From: Planctomycetota bacterium
GTDB lineage: Bacteria; Planctomycetota; Phycisphaerae; WQYP01
Direction of reading: 5' to 3'
Length of the DNA: 54,238 bases
Assembly: GCA_021808485.1 (NCBI GenBank)
Contig: JAKBBN010000012.1
Span: 1-54,238 of the forward strand
Made by a program: the position numbers and the translations under genes. Positions within the stretch are counted from its first letter, which is position 1, and every line of letters starts with the position of its first letter. Under the pieces are notes generated by a model. It did not search any database and had not been told where the DNA came from. It worked only from the letters and a program-made list of their open reading frames with translations. Positions 27,400-36,567 of the stretch are shown piece by piece.

Positions 27400-28953
27400 A
27401 TGCTTCGCTTTCAGGTTTTTCGTGACGGTGAACCACCAACTGAATTGAACCTCAGTTCAGCTTATCTGGTGGGTGCGGATAGCGTGCCGATTCGCGGTGA
27501 ATTCACCTTTACAGAAGGGGAAATCCGCTGCCGCAAACGCGCGGCCGGTCCGTCGGCTCTTGCGCTGATGTGGGAGATTAAAGGTTTTGGCGCAGTTCTG
27601 CTGGATACCGTTCGCCTGCCGGAGCGTCCGAGTCCATATATCCTTAATGTGGAATTGGCTCGCGGCCGCATGATGAAATTGCTGCAAAAGCGGGAAGATT
27701 GGGGGCTTCTGGACGTTGCCGATGCGCAACTGGTGAATGATAAATTCGCCGAAGCCCGGGAACTGCTCATTCAGGCCATGGAAAATCTGGATGACCCGCC
27801 CGTGGCGGCAAAATTTGCCGACCGCTGCCTGGCATTGGCGCTGCCGCTTTCGGAGCAGGCCGCGGTGGTGCACGCGGAGCTTTTGCTGCATCGGCGGATC
27901 GCCACGCGCAGTTTTCCGCGCAACGTATTCGGATTGCACGCCAGCCTGCCGCAAAATGGCGAGAACTATCGCCGCAAAATTCTTGCCGCCAGCGATTTTG
28001 TATCCCTGCCGCTGCTCTGGAAAACCCTTGAACCGCAGCAGCAGTCGTTTAACTGGGCGCCGGTGGATGAATGGGCGGATTTCCTGCGACGGGCGAAGCT
28101 ACCCATGGTTGGCGGGCCGCTGGTGCAATTCAGTGAAGCGGCGATCCCGGACTGGCTGTACATCTGGGAGCATGATTACGAAACCGTCCGCAGCATGCTG
28201 TATGAACATATTGAACGCGTGGTCGGGCGATATGGATCGCAGGTGGTGCTGTGGAATGTCCTTAGCGGGCTGCATGTCAATGCCCATTTTTCCTTTACAT
28301 TTGACCAGTTGATGGATTTAACCCGTCTGGCCATCAGCCTTGTGAAAAAGCTGCTTCCCGCCGCGCAAACCATGATTGAAATCACGCAACCATGGGGAGA
28401 ATACTACGCCGGAAATCAACGCAGTATTCCACCGCTTATTTACGCGGAAATGGCGGTGCAAAGCGGTATTCCGTTTGAACTCTTCGGCCTGCAGCTCTGC
28501 TTCGGTTTGCCGCGCGACGGTTGCTGGCAGCGGGATTTGTTCCAGATCAGCATGTTGCTTGACCGCTTCGCCACCATGGGCAAGCCGTTGGTCATCACGC
28601 GCATGGGTGTGCCCAGCGGTGTTTCGGAAGCCGGTGCCGGCAGCGGCCAATGGCGTAAGCCATGGAATGACCAGATTCAGGCCAAATGGCTGGAGGCTGT
28701 GATTAATATTGTGCTTTCCAAGCCGTTTGTGGAAGCCGTCTGCTGGTGTGATCTGGCGGATGAACCAAATGCCCAAATTCCCGGTGCGGGGCTGCTGGCG
28801 GCGGATCTTAACGCCAAAACTTCGTACCAGACATGGACCTCCATGCGCAAAGCCGTGATGGCCGTGCGGCAGGGCGCGGTGAAATCACCGGAAACCGGCA
28901 AGTCCGCCGGCCCGCCCGGAGCCTCATCTTCTCCGCCGGCCCGCCCGGCATAA
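27400..28953 (+). CDS. GH10-fold protein lacking both catalytic glutamates
   Basis: A 517-residue protein without signal peptide. Residues 1-165 form a beta-rich N-terminal module, and 170-490 resemble a GH10 xylanase (beta/alpha)8 barrel: LWKTLEPQQQSFNWAPVDEW corresponds to the WKxxEPxxGxFNF block. The acid/base motif WDVVNE is WNVLSG here (285-290, Glu replaced by Gly290), and the nucleophile motif ITELD is ITRMG (Glu replaced by Arg401). The histidine of the LQxH motif is also absent (LQLCFG). The frame is intact, so this is a maintained pseudoenzyme or an enzyme of altered chemistry rather than a decayed gene. A Pro/Ser-rich C-terminal tail follows. Divergent from the DUF2721 gene. Confidence 0.75.
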   Translation: MLRFQVFRDGEPPTELNLSSAYLVGADSVPIRGEFTFTEGEIRCRKRAAGPSALALMWEIKGFGAVLLDTVRLPERPSPYILNVELARGRMMKLLQKREDWGLLDVADAQLVNDKFAEARELLIQAMENLDDPPVAAKFADRCLALALPLSEQAAVVHAELLLHRRIATRSFPRNVFGLHASLPQNGENYRRKILAASDFVSLPLLWKTLEPQQQSFNWAPVDEWADFLRRAKLPMVGGPLVQFSEAAIPDWLYIWEHDYETVRSMLYEHIERVVGRYGSQVVLWNVLSGLHVNAHFSFTFDQLMDLTRLAISLVKKLLPAAQTMIEITQPWGEYYAGNQRSIPPLIYAEMAVQSGIPFELFGLQLCFGLPRDGCWQRDLFQISMLLDRFATMGKPLVITRMGVPSGVSEAGAGSGQWRKPWNDQIQAKWLEAVINIVLSKPFVEAVCWCDLADEPNAQIPGAGLLAADLNAKTSYQTWTSMRKAVMAVRQGAVKSPETGKSAGPPGASSSPPARPA

Positions 28954-28990
28954 GCCATCCGGTGCGGGTTTCGAACCGGCGTGGTTTAGA

Positions 28991-29563
28991 TTGAGGATAC
29001 ATTGGGGTGCGATTGTGCCGATTCCGCCGGATGATCCACAGCATAGCCCGGTTGACGAGAAAACGGTTCCGCCTCGTGCCTCACCCGGCACCACGTCATC
29101 AACGGATGCAACGCCGGATGCCCACAGTGCGGAAAACTGGGGCTGGACACGGCCGCATCAGATCGGGATCGGTGGGCTGGCCTTTATCTGCCTGATATTC
29201 CTGTTCGTGCAATTGATTCATCGCCCGGTGTACTGGAACAGCCGGGTTGCGATCGTCCACGGAACAGGCGCCGGTCCGCCTCTGCAACGCACGATCGATC
29301 CCGATACGGCGAGTTTTGCATCCTTGCAGCGGCTGCCCGGAATAGGCCCAAGCCGCGCGGCGGCGGTCGTGATGTGGCGTACGCGATATCAGAAATTGCA
29401 TCCGGATTCGCCGGCGTTTCTGAAACTGTCCGACTTGCATCATATTCGCGGCTTCGGTCCGGCCACGCTGCGCCATCTGGCGCCGTATCTGCGGTTTCCT
29501 TCACACGCCGCACGATCCACGCCGCCCGGCAGGGCGTTTACAGATGGCGCCGGCCAACGATAA
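28991..29563 (+). CDS. ComEA-like helix-hairpin-helix membrane protein
   Basis: A 190-residue protein: a polar N-terminus, one transmembrane helix (about 58-78, IGIGGLAFICLIFLFVQLIH), then two helix-hairpin-helix motifs, LQRLPGIGPSRAAAVVMWR and LSDLHHIRGFGPATLRHLAP. These bind DNA backbone in ComEA and related proteins. The orientation suggests the HhH domain is extracytoplasmic, as in ComEA (inference). It starts 37 bases after the GH10-like gene and precedes trpS by 113 bases. Role in DNA uptake possible, unproven. Confidence 0.75.
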   Translation: MRIHWGAIVPIPPDDPQHSPVDEKTVPPRASPGTTSSTDATPDAHSAENWGWTRPHQIGIGGLAFICLIFLFVQLIHRPVYWNSRVAIVHGTGAGPPLQRTIDPDTASFASLQRLPGIGPSRAAAVVMWRTRYQKLHPDSPAFLKLSDLHHIRGFGPATLRHLAPYLRFPSHAARSTPPGRAFTDGAGQR

Positions 29564-29676
29564 TAATGTCCCGCGTCCGCCGCGGGTTGGATCGCAATAT
29601 TCGCCGGCCGTGCGCCGCAGTATGGTGCTGCCGCGGGAGCCGTGGTAATTCATTGAGCCAGATGGAGTCGCCGGTC

Positions 29677-30768
29677 ATGACAACTTCCCCCAGCAAGCCT
29701 CGGATTTTGACCGGAGACACGCCTACGGGCCGGTTGCATCTTGGCCACTGGGTTGGATCGCTTGAAAACCGCGTAGCCATGCAGCAGGACTTTGATTGCT
29801 ATTTCATCATCGCCAATGCCCATGCCTTTACCACCCGTGCGGATAAGCCGGCGGAAATCCGGCAAAGTGTCCTGGATATCACGCTGGATTACCTGGCGGC
29901 CGGCATTGACCCGGTCAAGAGCACGATTTTTGTTCAGTCGGAAATACCGGCGATTGCGGAACTGGCTTTCTTTTTCGCCATGCTTGTCTCCTTCAACCGG
30001 CTTATGCGCAACCCCACGTTGAAGGATGAAATTCGTGACAAGGGACTGGGCGATAATTACAGTTTCGGATTTCTGCTTTATCCCATCGGCCAGATTGCCG
30101 ACATTTTGGCATTTCGTCCGCACCTGGTCCCGGTCGGCGAGGACCAGCTTGCCCACCTGGAATTAACCCGCGAAACGGCCCGCAAGTTTGATCAGTTGTA
30201 TTGCGGTGTTGATCCGCAGACCAGAGATGAAGATTATGTGACCGCCGGAGGTATTTTCCCGGTTATTGAAGCAAAACTCGGCCGTATTAAACGGTTGGTG
30301 GGTACCGGCGGTCCAGGACCGGGCGGCGGCCTGCTTAAAATGAGTAAATCATTAAACAACGCGATTTTCCTGAGTGATGAACCGGATGTGGTGAAGAAGA
30401 AAGTGATGGGGATGTATACCGATCCGAATCGCAAAAAGGCCACTGATCCGGGTTCCGTGGAAAATAATCCGTTGTGGTTGTTTCACCAGACGTTTAACCC
30501 GGACGCCGCGTGGGTAACCGAGGCGATGGAGAAATACCGTGCCGGAGGCATCGGTGATGTGGAGTGCAAGCGAAAGCTGGTGGATGTGCTGGTGGCGATG
30601 ATTGAACCGATGCGGCAGCGCCGATTGGCATTTGAAAAAGACCCGGCCCAGGTGCTCGCCATTCTGCGGGATGGCACCGCCCGTGCCGGCGCTGTCGCGG
30701 AAGAAACGCTGGCGCTCGCCAAACGCGCGATGGGACAGGAATATGTAAAGCGGCAAGTGCGGTTTTGA
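29677..30768 (+). CDS. trpS: Tryptophanyl-tRNA synthetase
   Basis: A 363-residue class I aminoacyl-tRNA synthetase charging tRNA-Trp. The HIGH-type motif is HLGH (21-24) in TPTGRLHLGHWVG, and the KMSKS motif is at 221-225, preceded by a glycine-rich insertion (GTGGPGPGGG). Length fits bacterial TrpRS. I chose ATG 29677, with GGAG about nine bases upstream; ATG 29662 is an alternative adding five residues. The longer frame beginning at 29374 overlaps the HhH gene and is not credible. A strong hairpin follows the gene. Confidence 0.93.
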   Translation: MTTSPSKPRILTGDTPTGRLHLGHWVGSLENRVAMQQDFDCYFIIANAHAFTTRADKPAEIRQSVLDITLDYLAAGIDPVKSTIFVQSEIPAIAELAFFFAMLVSFNRLMRNPTLKDEIRDKGLGDNYSFGFLLYPIGQIADILAFRPHLVPVGEDQLAHLELTRETARKFDQLYCGVDPQTRDEDYVTAGGIFPVIEAKLGRIKRLVGTGGPGPGGGLLKMSKSLNNAIFLSDEPDVVKKKVMGMYTDPNRKKATDPGSVENNPLWLFHQTFNPDAAWVTEAMEKYRAGGIGDVECKRKLVDVLVAMIEPMRQRRLAFEKDPAQVLAILRDGTARAGAVAEETLALAKRAMGQEYVKRQVRF

Positions 30769-30816
30769 TGCGCCGACATTCGGCAATTCGCCCGCCCGCC
30801 CCGGGCCGCATTATCC

Positions 30817-30844
30817 GCAACCGGCCGGCGCGCTGGCCGGTTGC
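30817..30844 (+). terminator. Strong hairpin downstream of trpS
   Basis: GCAACCGGCC (30817-30826) pairs perfectly with GGCCGGTTGC (30835-30844), 10 bp with an 8-base loop. The tail is T/G-rich (GTGATTGTGTTT) rather than a pure T-run. Confidence 0.5.
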
Positions 30845-30930
30845 CGTGATTGTGTTTGATTCCAATTGACGAAACCTCGCCCGGTATGCGATGATTCGAC
30901 CTAAAGGGTGATTTTTTTGAGGAAATGATC

Positions 30931-33531
30931 ATGACGCCGCCGATAACAATTGGTCGCAAATCTGCATCAACCGTCCCGGTTACACGTGTACCGTTCCACC
31001 GTGCATTGCCTATGGGCCTTCGCGGCCTGTTGATCGCAATTCTGGCGGGTTGTGCGATGGTAATGGCGACCGCCGCGGCACGCGCTGCGGATATCTTCAC
31101 CTATAAGCCCATGACCGCCGCGCAGGTGGATGCTCAGGTGCAGGCTATTATGAACCGCCTGACCATGGCGGAGAAAATACACCTCCTTGCCGGTGATGGC
31201 AGCATGGCCACGCGATCTGTTCCGGATGCCGGTGTGCCGGAAATCAATATGAGCGATGCTTCCGTGGGCGTTCGCGTTTATGGGCCGTCGCCCGCTTATC
31301 CCGCATCCATCGCTTTGGCGGCCACTTGGAATCGCAAGCTGGCGCTCGCGGAGGGAACCGCCATTGGGCGTGACGCCCGCGCCCGCGGTGTTAACATCAT
31401 TCTTGGACCGGGGATGGACATTGTTCGCGAACCGCAGTGCGGCCGGAATTTTGAATATGTAGGCGAGGATCCATATCTGGCCGGCCAAATTGTCGTTCCC
31501 TGGATTCAGGGGTTGCAACATCAGGGGGTGGCCGCGTGCGCCAAACACTTTGCCGTCAATGAGCAGGAAACGCATCGTCAGACCATAAACATGATTGTGG
31601 GACTGCGGGCGCTCAAGGAAATCTATCTGCCGCCTTTTCGCGATGCGGTGCGCCGCGGACATGTCTGGTGCCTCATGGCGGCCTACAACAAAGTCAACGG
31701 GCAATACTGCACGGCGAATCATTTCCTGCTGACGGATGAACTTCGCCGGGAGTGGGGGTTCAAAGGGGTGCTGATGTCCGACTGGGGGGCCACGCACGAT
31801 ACCCTTGGTCCCATGGCTGCCGGCATGGATTTGGAAATGCCGGATAACAAATATTACAACTATGCGGCGGTTTCATCGCTGCTCAAAAGCGGCCAGATCA
31901 CGGCATCGCAGATTGATCGCCATGTCCGCCGCCTGTTACGCATGATGGTGGCAATGGATTTTCTTCGGCAGAAAGCCTGGAAACCGGGGCTTTCGCTGAA
32001 CCCGGCGTCGGATCGCAGTCTGATCCGCAAAATTGAGTCGCAGGCGGTGGTGCTGTTAAAAAATAAAAACCATCTGCTGCCGCTGAAAGCCGGCGCTGCC
32101 AAAACCATTGTGGTCATCGGTCCGATGGCCACGCCGGCTGTGACCGGCGGCGGCGGCAGTTCCTACGTTCAGCCGAATATTGATCCGGTAAGCATGCTCG
32201 CGGCGGTGCGTGCCCAGGCGCCCGCCAATGTGCATATCGTTCGTATTTCCTATCGCGGTGTTCTAAGCAAATTCTGGGGTGTGGGCCGGGTCACAACGCC
32301 CGATGGCAAGCCCGGCTTTGAAGGTTATTACTACCCCAATCGGCGGTTCATCGGTCAGCCGGCGATGGTCCGCGTTGATCCCCGCATCGGTTATAACTGG
32401 GGCGCGGTAATGCCCCTTCGCGGTCTTACCAATGCTCATTTTTCCGTCCGATGGCTCGGCGTTATCAAACCCACGGTCACCCGGCAATATCTTTTCACCA
32501 CCTGCAGTGACGACGGCTGCCGCGTGTTTATCAACGGCCGGAAGATCATCGGAACCTGGACTCCGGGATTCGCCCGCTACAAAGTTGCGGATGTCACCCT
32601 GACCGCCGGCCGCAGCTATCGGCTGCGTGTGGATTATTTCAACAACATGGGCGATGCCCAGATGGAATTCGGCTATGTGCCCGCGGACCGGGCCTTTTTC
32701 AGCTCACCTGAAATCTCCGTTATACGCCATGCCGATGCCGTCATTGCCTGCATGGGTTACGGGCCGCACTACGAGAGCGAAGGTTTCGACCGTACCTATC
32801 ATCTTCCCGTGCCGGCGGACGCGTGCCTCAAAGTTCTCGGGTCGCTGAATCCGCGTACCGTGGTCGTGGTCAACGCCGGGGCGGGTATCGCCATGCACCA
32901 ATGGATTCATCATGTCGCCGGCCTGCTGTACGCATGGTATCCCGGTGAGGATGGCAACACGGCCGTGGCGCAAATACTGTTTGGGAAAATCAATCCCAGC
33001 GGCCGTTTGCCCGTAAGCATTGGCAAACGCTGGAAAGACGACGCGGCCTATCATCATTTCCCCGGTTCCTACCGAAACGTGCACTTGGCGGAAGGGATTT
33101 TCGTCGGTTACCGCTGGTTTGACCACCGGCATATCGCACCGCGGTACTGCTTTGGCGACGGACTTAGCTATACCCATTTTTCTTTGGCGCATTTGCGTGT
33201 CAGCTCCAGCGGCGTGGGACTCGCCAGGGTTGTCACCGCGACCGTTACGGTCAAGAACACCGGCAAGTTGGCCGGAGCGACCGTGGTGCAGTTTTACATT
33301 CGCCCGCCGGTCACTCCCGGTGTGCAGCGGTGTTACCAGAACCTGAAAGGGTTTGTTCGGGTGAATCTTGCCCCCGGATCGGCCAAAACCGTGCACGTTG
33401 AATTTCACCCGCGTGATTTTGCGTTTTATGATACCAATGCCTTCGCCTGGCGCGTGTCACCCGGCAGCTACGGCATTGCGGCGGGTTTCTCAAGTCGCAA
33501 TACGCCTCTGGTAAGCCATGTAAGCTGGTAA
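30931..33531 (+). CDS. Exported GH3 beta-glucosidase-type glycosidase with PA14 domain
   Basis: An 866-residue exported glycoside hydrolase family 3 enzyme, which releases sugars from beta-glycosides. After a signal peptide (about 30-54) comes the GH3 N-domain with KHFAVNEQE and the nucleophile Asp284 in SDWGATHD, then the C-domain start (AVVLLKNKNHLLPL). A PA14 module (about 465-590; GFEGYYYPNRRFIG ... LTAGRSYRLRVDY) is inserted in the C-domain before the conserved YHLPVPAD stretch, and a fibronectin-III-like domain ends the protein. This order is known in GH3 enzymes that act on oligosaccharides; the precise linkage is not readable. The ATG at 30931 is preferred because GAGGA lies seven bases upstream. 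Confidence 0.9.
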   Translation: MTPPITIGRKSASTVPVTRVPFHRALPMGLRGLLIAILAGCAMVMATAAARAADIFTYKPMTAAQVDAQVQAIMNRLTMAEKIHLLAGDGSMATRSVPDAGVPEINMSDASVGVRVYGPSPAYPASIALAATWNRKLALAEGTAIGRDARARGVNIILGPGMDIVREPQCGRNFEYVGEDPYLAGQIVVPWIQGLQHQGVAACAKHFAVNEQETHRQTINMIVGLRALKEIYLPPFRDAVRRGHVWCLMAAYNKVNGQYCTANHFLLTDELRREWGFKGVLMSDWGATHDTLGPMAAGMDLEMPDNKYYNYAAVSSLLKSGQITASQIDRHVRRLLRMMVAMDFLRQKAWKPGLSLNPASDRSLIRKIESQAVVLLKNKNHLLPLKAGAAKTIVVIGPMATPAVTGGGGSSYVQPNIDPVSMLAAVRAQAPANVHIVRISYRGVLSKFWGVGRVTTPDGKPGFEGYYYPNRRFIGQPAMVRVDPRIGYNWGAVMPLRGLTNAHFSVRWLGVIKPTVTRQYLFTTCSDDGCRVFINGRKIIGTWTPGFARYKVADVTLTAGRSYRLRVDYFNNMGDAQMEFGYVPADRAFFSSPEISVIRHADAVIACMGYGPHYESEGFDRTYHLPVPADACLKVLGSLNPRTVVVVNAGAGIAMHQWIHHVAGLLYAWYPGEDGNTAVAQILFGKINPSGRLPVSIGKRWKDDAAYHHFPGSYRNVHLAEGIFVGYRWFDHRHIAPRYCFGDGLSYTHFSLAHLRVSSSGVGLARVVTATVTVKNTGKLAGATVVQFYIRPPVTPGVQRCYQNLKGFVRVNLAPGSAKTVHVEFHPRDFAFYDTNAFAWRVSPGSYGIAAGFSSRNTPLVSHVSW

Positions 33532-33693
33532 TCCCCGTCGATGGGCGATGGGTTTGAATTGCCCGTGTGGCGCGGTCCGGGGCCGGGCATCGCGCCGGGC
33601 GGACTGCTTGCAAAGGTTTTTCCCGCCACGGCGCCGGCACGCGCGGTCAAGTGACGTGTTGCTGCATTTCCGCGGTTTGGCTGAAAACTTCAT

Positions 33694-33722
33694 TTGACCG
33701 GTACCGCACTGATCTGTATTGT
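33694..33722 (+). promoter_or_regulatory. Sigma70-like promoter of ilvC
   Basis: TTGACC (33694-33699) and TATTGT (33717-33722) are separated by 17 bases. The predicted leader to the ATG is about 50 bases and contains AAGGA eight bases before the start. No branched-chain leader peptide or T-box is evident. Confidence 0.65.
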
Positions 33723-33777
33723 ACAAGGCTTGGAATTTTGTCAGCCATGACAACGCTTTCATGAAGGAATATACAGT

Positions 33778-34800
33778 ATGGCGGTTGGTGAATCCGGGCT
33801 TAAAGTTTTTTACGAAAAAGATGCTCCCCTCGCTGGTCTGGCGGGCAAAACAGTGGCGGTTCTGGGCTATGGCTCGCAAGGCCATGCGCATGCCCAGAAT
33901 CTGCGTGACAGCGGCGTGAAAGTGATTGTGGCCAATCGGCGTGATTCGGCGAACGGCAAACTTGCCTTGGAGCATGGTTTTGACCCGATGCCGGTGGCCG
34001 ATGCCGTCAAAGCCGCCGATCTGATCATACTTACACTCCCCGACGAACTGCAGGCGGAAATTTACCAGAAAGATATCGCTCCGCATCTCAAAGCCGGCAA
34101 AACATTCGGGGCAACCCACGGCTTTAACATTCACTTTAAGCAAATTGTGCCTCCGGCGGATGTGGATGTGGTCATGATCGCGCCCAAGGGCCCCGGCCAC
34201 CTTGTCCGCAGCGAATTTGTGAAAGGCGGCGGCGTGCCATGCCTGGTGGCGGTTCACCAGAATGCCGGCGGCAAGGCCATGGCCACGGCATTGGCCTGGG
34301 GCAACGGCGTGGGCGGCGCCAGGGCCGGCATCATTGAAACAACCTTCAAAAATGAATGCGAAACCGACCTGTTCGGTGAGCAGGCCGTCCTCTGCGGCGG
34401 TCTGGCTGCGTTGATAAAAGCCGGTTTTGAAACCTTGGTCAAAAACGGCTATCCGCCGGAGATGGCATACTTTGAATGTGTGCATGAAGTTAAGTTGATC
34501 GTGGATCTGATTTACCAGGGCGGGTTGAATTACATGCGTTACAGCATCAGCAATACCGCCGAATACGGGGATCTTACCCGCGGCCCGCGCATCGTCACGG
34601 ATCAAACCAAGGCCGAAATGCAGAAAATTCTGGATGAAATCACCTCCGGAAAATTCGCTTCCGAATGGATGGCGGAACATCGCGCCGGCAAGCCCAAATT
34701 CAATGCACTTTACGACGCGGATAAAAATCATCCCGTCGAAGTCACCGGCCGCAAGCTTCGCAAAATGATGAAATGGATTAACGCCAAAGAAATTATCTGA
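33778..34800 (+). CDS. ilvC: Ketol-acid reductoisomerase, class I
   Basis: A 340-residue enzyme of valine, leucine and isoleucine synthesis that isomerises and reduces acetolactate using NADPH and Mg. Motifs are the Rossmann loop GYGSQG (30-35), the cofactor phosphate-binding stretch ANRRDS (52-57, favouring NADPH) and metal ligands Asp197 and Glu201 in ETDLFGEQAVLCGG. The length is that of short class I enzymes. Other ilv or leu genes are not adjacent; a VOC protein gene follows after 53 bases. The AAGGA ribosome binding site and a good promoter make this a clearly expressed gene. Confidence 0.97.
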   Translation: MAVGESGLKVFYEKDAPLAGLAGKTVAVLGYGSQGHAHAQNLRDSGVKVIVANRRDSANGKLALEHGFDPMPVADAVKAADLIILTLPDELQAEIYQKDIAPHLKAGKTFGATHGFNIHFKQIVPPADVDVVMIAPKGPGHLVRSEFVKGGGVPCLVAVHQNAGGKAMATALAWGNGVGGARAGIIETTFKNECETDLFGEQAVLCGGLAALIKAGFETLVKNGYPPEMAYFECVHEVKLIVDLIYQGGLNYMRYSISNTAEYGDLTRGPRIVTDQTKAEMQKILDEITSGKFASEWMAEHRAGKPKFNALYDADKNHPVEVTGRKLRKMMKWINAKEII

Positions 34801-34853
34801 TTTTTAACCCACGTCCGCGGTGGGGCGCAGCGTTGGATATGGAGTATGTTTCC

Positions 34854-35285
34854 ATGAGCTCGTTCACCTGCGGACTGGATCACGTGGCCATCGCCGCGGA
34901 CAACACCGAACAAATGGTCGTCTGGTATAACCGAATGCTCGGCCTGGTGGTGGTGGCGCGCACCAATCCGACGGATCCGGCGCAGCAGGTAACCTACCTG
35001 ATCGGCCCGCCGGCATCCGGTGATGCATCCCGCGGCGTGCACGCGGGAATGATGATGGAAATCATGCCGCGAAATGACCATGTTCGCCGGCCGCGTGACA
35101 GCCACGATGCGGGTATAAGCCATGTGGCCTGGCTGGTTACGGATTTTGATGAGGCTTACGCCCACCTTAGCGCACAGGGCGTCGGGTTTGTGGGATCCGT
35201 GGTACAGGCGGTTGGGGGCGGTCGGCTTATCTCCTTCGTCGATTGCGAGGGGAATCTCATGCAGATTGTCGAAAGAAAGTTCTGA
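34854..35285 (+). CDS. VOC-superfamily protein (glyoxalase/methylmalonyl-CoA epimerase-like)
   Basis: A 143-residue single-chain vicinal-oxygen-chelate protein with two beta-alpha-beta-beta-beta halves. Metal-ligand type residues are seen in LDHVAIAADN, MMMEIMP, ISHVAWLV and GNLMQIVE. The superfamily includes lactoylglutathione lyases, dioxygenases and epimerases, so the substrate cannot be deduced. ATG 34854 has GGAG nine bases upstream; an ATG 21 bases earlier lacks one. It follows ilvC and precedes the SppA-like gene by 48 bases, so the three may be co-transcribed. Confidence 0.8.
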   Translation: MSSFTCGLDHVAIAADNTEQMVVWYNRMLGLVVVARTNPTDPAQQVTYLIGPPASGDASRGVHAGMMMEIMPRNDHVRRPRDSHDAGISHVAWLVTDFDEAYAHLSAQGVGFVGSVVQAVGGGRLISFVDCEGNLMQIVERKF

Positions 35286-35333
35286 CGGCATAATGCGTCT
35301 GCACCCGCGGCTTTTGTTGTAAGGGCCAGATCC

Positions 35334-36350
35334 ATGCGCTCTGATATTTCAAGAATGTTCGCACTCATGGCGGGCCTGCTGGCCGCCGCGGTTTCCCTTG
35401 GCGGCATTTCCGGCTGCGGGGATCGCACCGTACAGATCAATTTTGTGCCCACCCATGCGCGCATCACGCCGCATATCGTCAGGAAAAGCGATCATTGGTT
35501 TGTTTCCAACCGGATCGCCATCGTCAACATCTCCGGCCTGATCATGGACTCCCGCGACAGTTCACTGCTGCACAACGGGCATAATCCGGTCAGCGATCTT
35601 CAACAGACGCTTGACACCATTGCCCATGATTCGCGCGTCAAAGCGGTGATTCTTCGCTTGAACACGCCCGGCGGAACGGTGACGGCCAGCGATATGATGT
35701 ATCGCAGTTTACTGGCGTTCAAGAAAAAAACGCACCTCCCGGTGATCGCCTCAATGATGGATGTGTGCGCCAGCGGCGGCTTCTACGTTTCATGTGCCGC
35801 GGATTACCAGATGGCGTATCCAACCACCATCACCGGCTCAATCGGCGTAATTGTGCAGCTCTTTAATTTTCATCGGGCGCTGCATTATCTGGGCATCAGT
35901 GCGCCGGTGTTTGTCAGCGGGCCGAATAAGGATACCGGATCGCCATTTCACCGCATGACACCGGGCAACAAAAAGATCATTCAGGGATTTGTCAGGCAAT
36001 TTTATGCACGCTTTAAGGCACTGGTGGAAAAGACGCATCCACATGTGCCGCACGCGGACTGGCCGATGCTTACCGACGGGCGACCTCTGACCGGTATCGA
36101 TGCGGTAAAATATCATCTTATCAATTCCCTCGGCGGGTTAAATGCGGCCATCGCGCTGGCTAAAAAAATGGCCGATATTCACCATGCCAACGTAGTGCTT
36201 TATGGGCGGAGCAGCGCCGGCCATGGCTCCATTTACGCCCGTACGCCGCTTTCCCCGCCGCGCATGCAAACCAATATGGTGAATATAAATCTTGGCGGAG
36301 CCGCGGCCGTCATGGAACATCCATATTTCCTATACATGTGGCGGCAGTAA
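35334..36350 (+). CDS. SppA-like serine protease lipoprotein (peptidase S49)
   Basis: A 338-residue signal-peptide-peptidase-type protease. The signal segment ends at ISGC with Cys28 as probable lipid site. The S49 core shows the structural LNTPGGTVTASD, the nucleophile Ser147 in DVCASGGFYVSCAAD, GSIGVI, and the general-base Lys199 in SGPNKDTGSPF. This is the short single-domain form that works as an oligomer cutting residual signal peptides in the membrane. A lipobox in an SppA protein is less usual than a transmembrane anchor. It ends 184 bases before the promoter of the ribosomal operon. Confidence 0.88.
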   Translation: MRSDISRMFALMAGLLAAAVSLGGISGCGDRTVQINFVPTHARITPHIVRKSDHWFVSNRIAIVNISGLIMDSRDSSLLHNGHNPVSDLQQTLDTIAHDSRVKAVILRLNTPGGTVTASDMMYRSLLAFKKKTHLPVIASMMDVCASGGFYVSCAADYQMAYPTTITGSIGVIVQLFNFHRALHYLGISAPVFVSGPNKDTGSPFHRMTPGNKKIIQGFVRQFYARFKALVEKTHPHVPHADWPMLTDGRPLTGIDAVKYHLINSLGGLNAAIALAKKMADIHHANVVLYGRSSAGHGSIYARTPLSPPRMQTNMVNINLGGAAAVMEHPYFLYMWRQ

Positions 36351-36533
36351 CGGCCGGCGGCCGGGTAACGTTCCCCCGGAGGCAGCCGAATCCCTGTCCA
36401 AACCAACCGGCCGATCCAAGTTCCGCGGCTGGCCTGCGGTATTCCGCGATTCGCCATAAACCCCCTCGCACGGCTATTCCGCCGGCATGCCCATTCTTTC
36501 GCCGTTTGCCATTTTTTTGAGCCAATTTTCCAT
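36351..36533. other. Spacer between the SppA-like gene and the ribosomal operon promoter
   Basis: Nothing coding is seen. CCGG-rich short palindromes follow the stop codon of the protease gene but no T-run. Together with the promoter and leader below it makes a 449-base gene-free stretch. Confidence 0.5.
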
Positions 36534-36561
36534 TTGACAAAAAAGTCGAAATTGGTAAACT
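36534..36561 (+). promoter_or_regulatory. Promoter of the S10-spc ribosomal-protein operon
   Basis: TTGACA (36534-36539) and TAAACT (36556-36561) are 16 bases apart, inside a locally AT-rich patch. Transcription would start near 36568 and leave a leader of about 232 bases before rpsJ. No second promoter of comparable quality is seen within the operon. Confidence 0.7.
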
Positions 36562-36567
36562 TATAAA

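Noticed and set aside
33490..34731. 413-codon open frame on the minus strand
   Set aside because: Antisense to ilvC, whose motifs are unmistakable.
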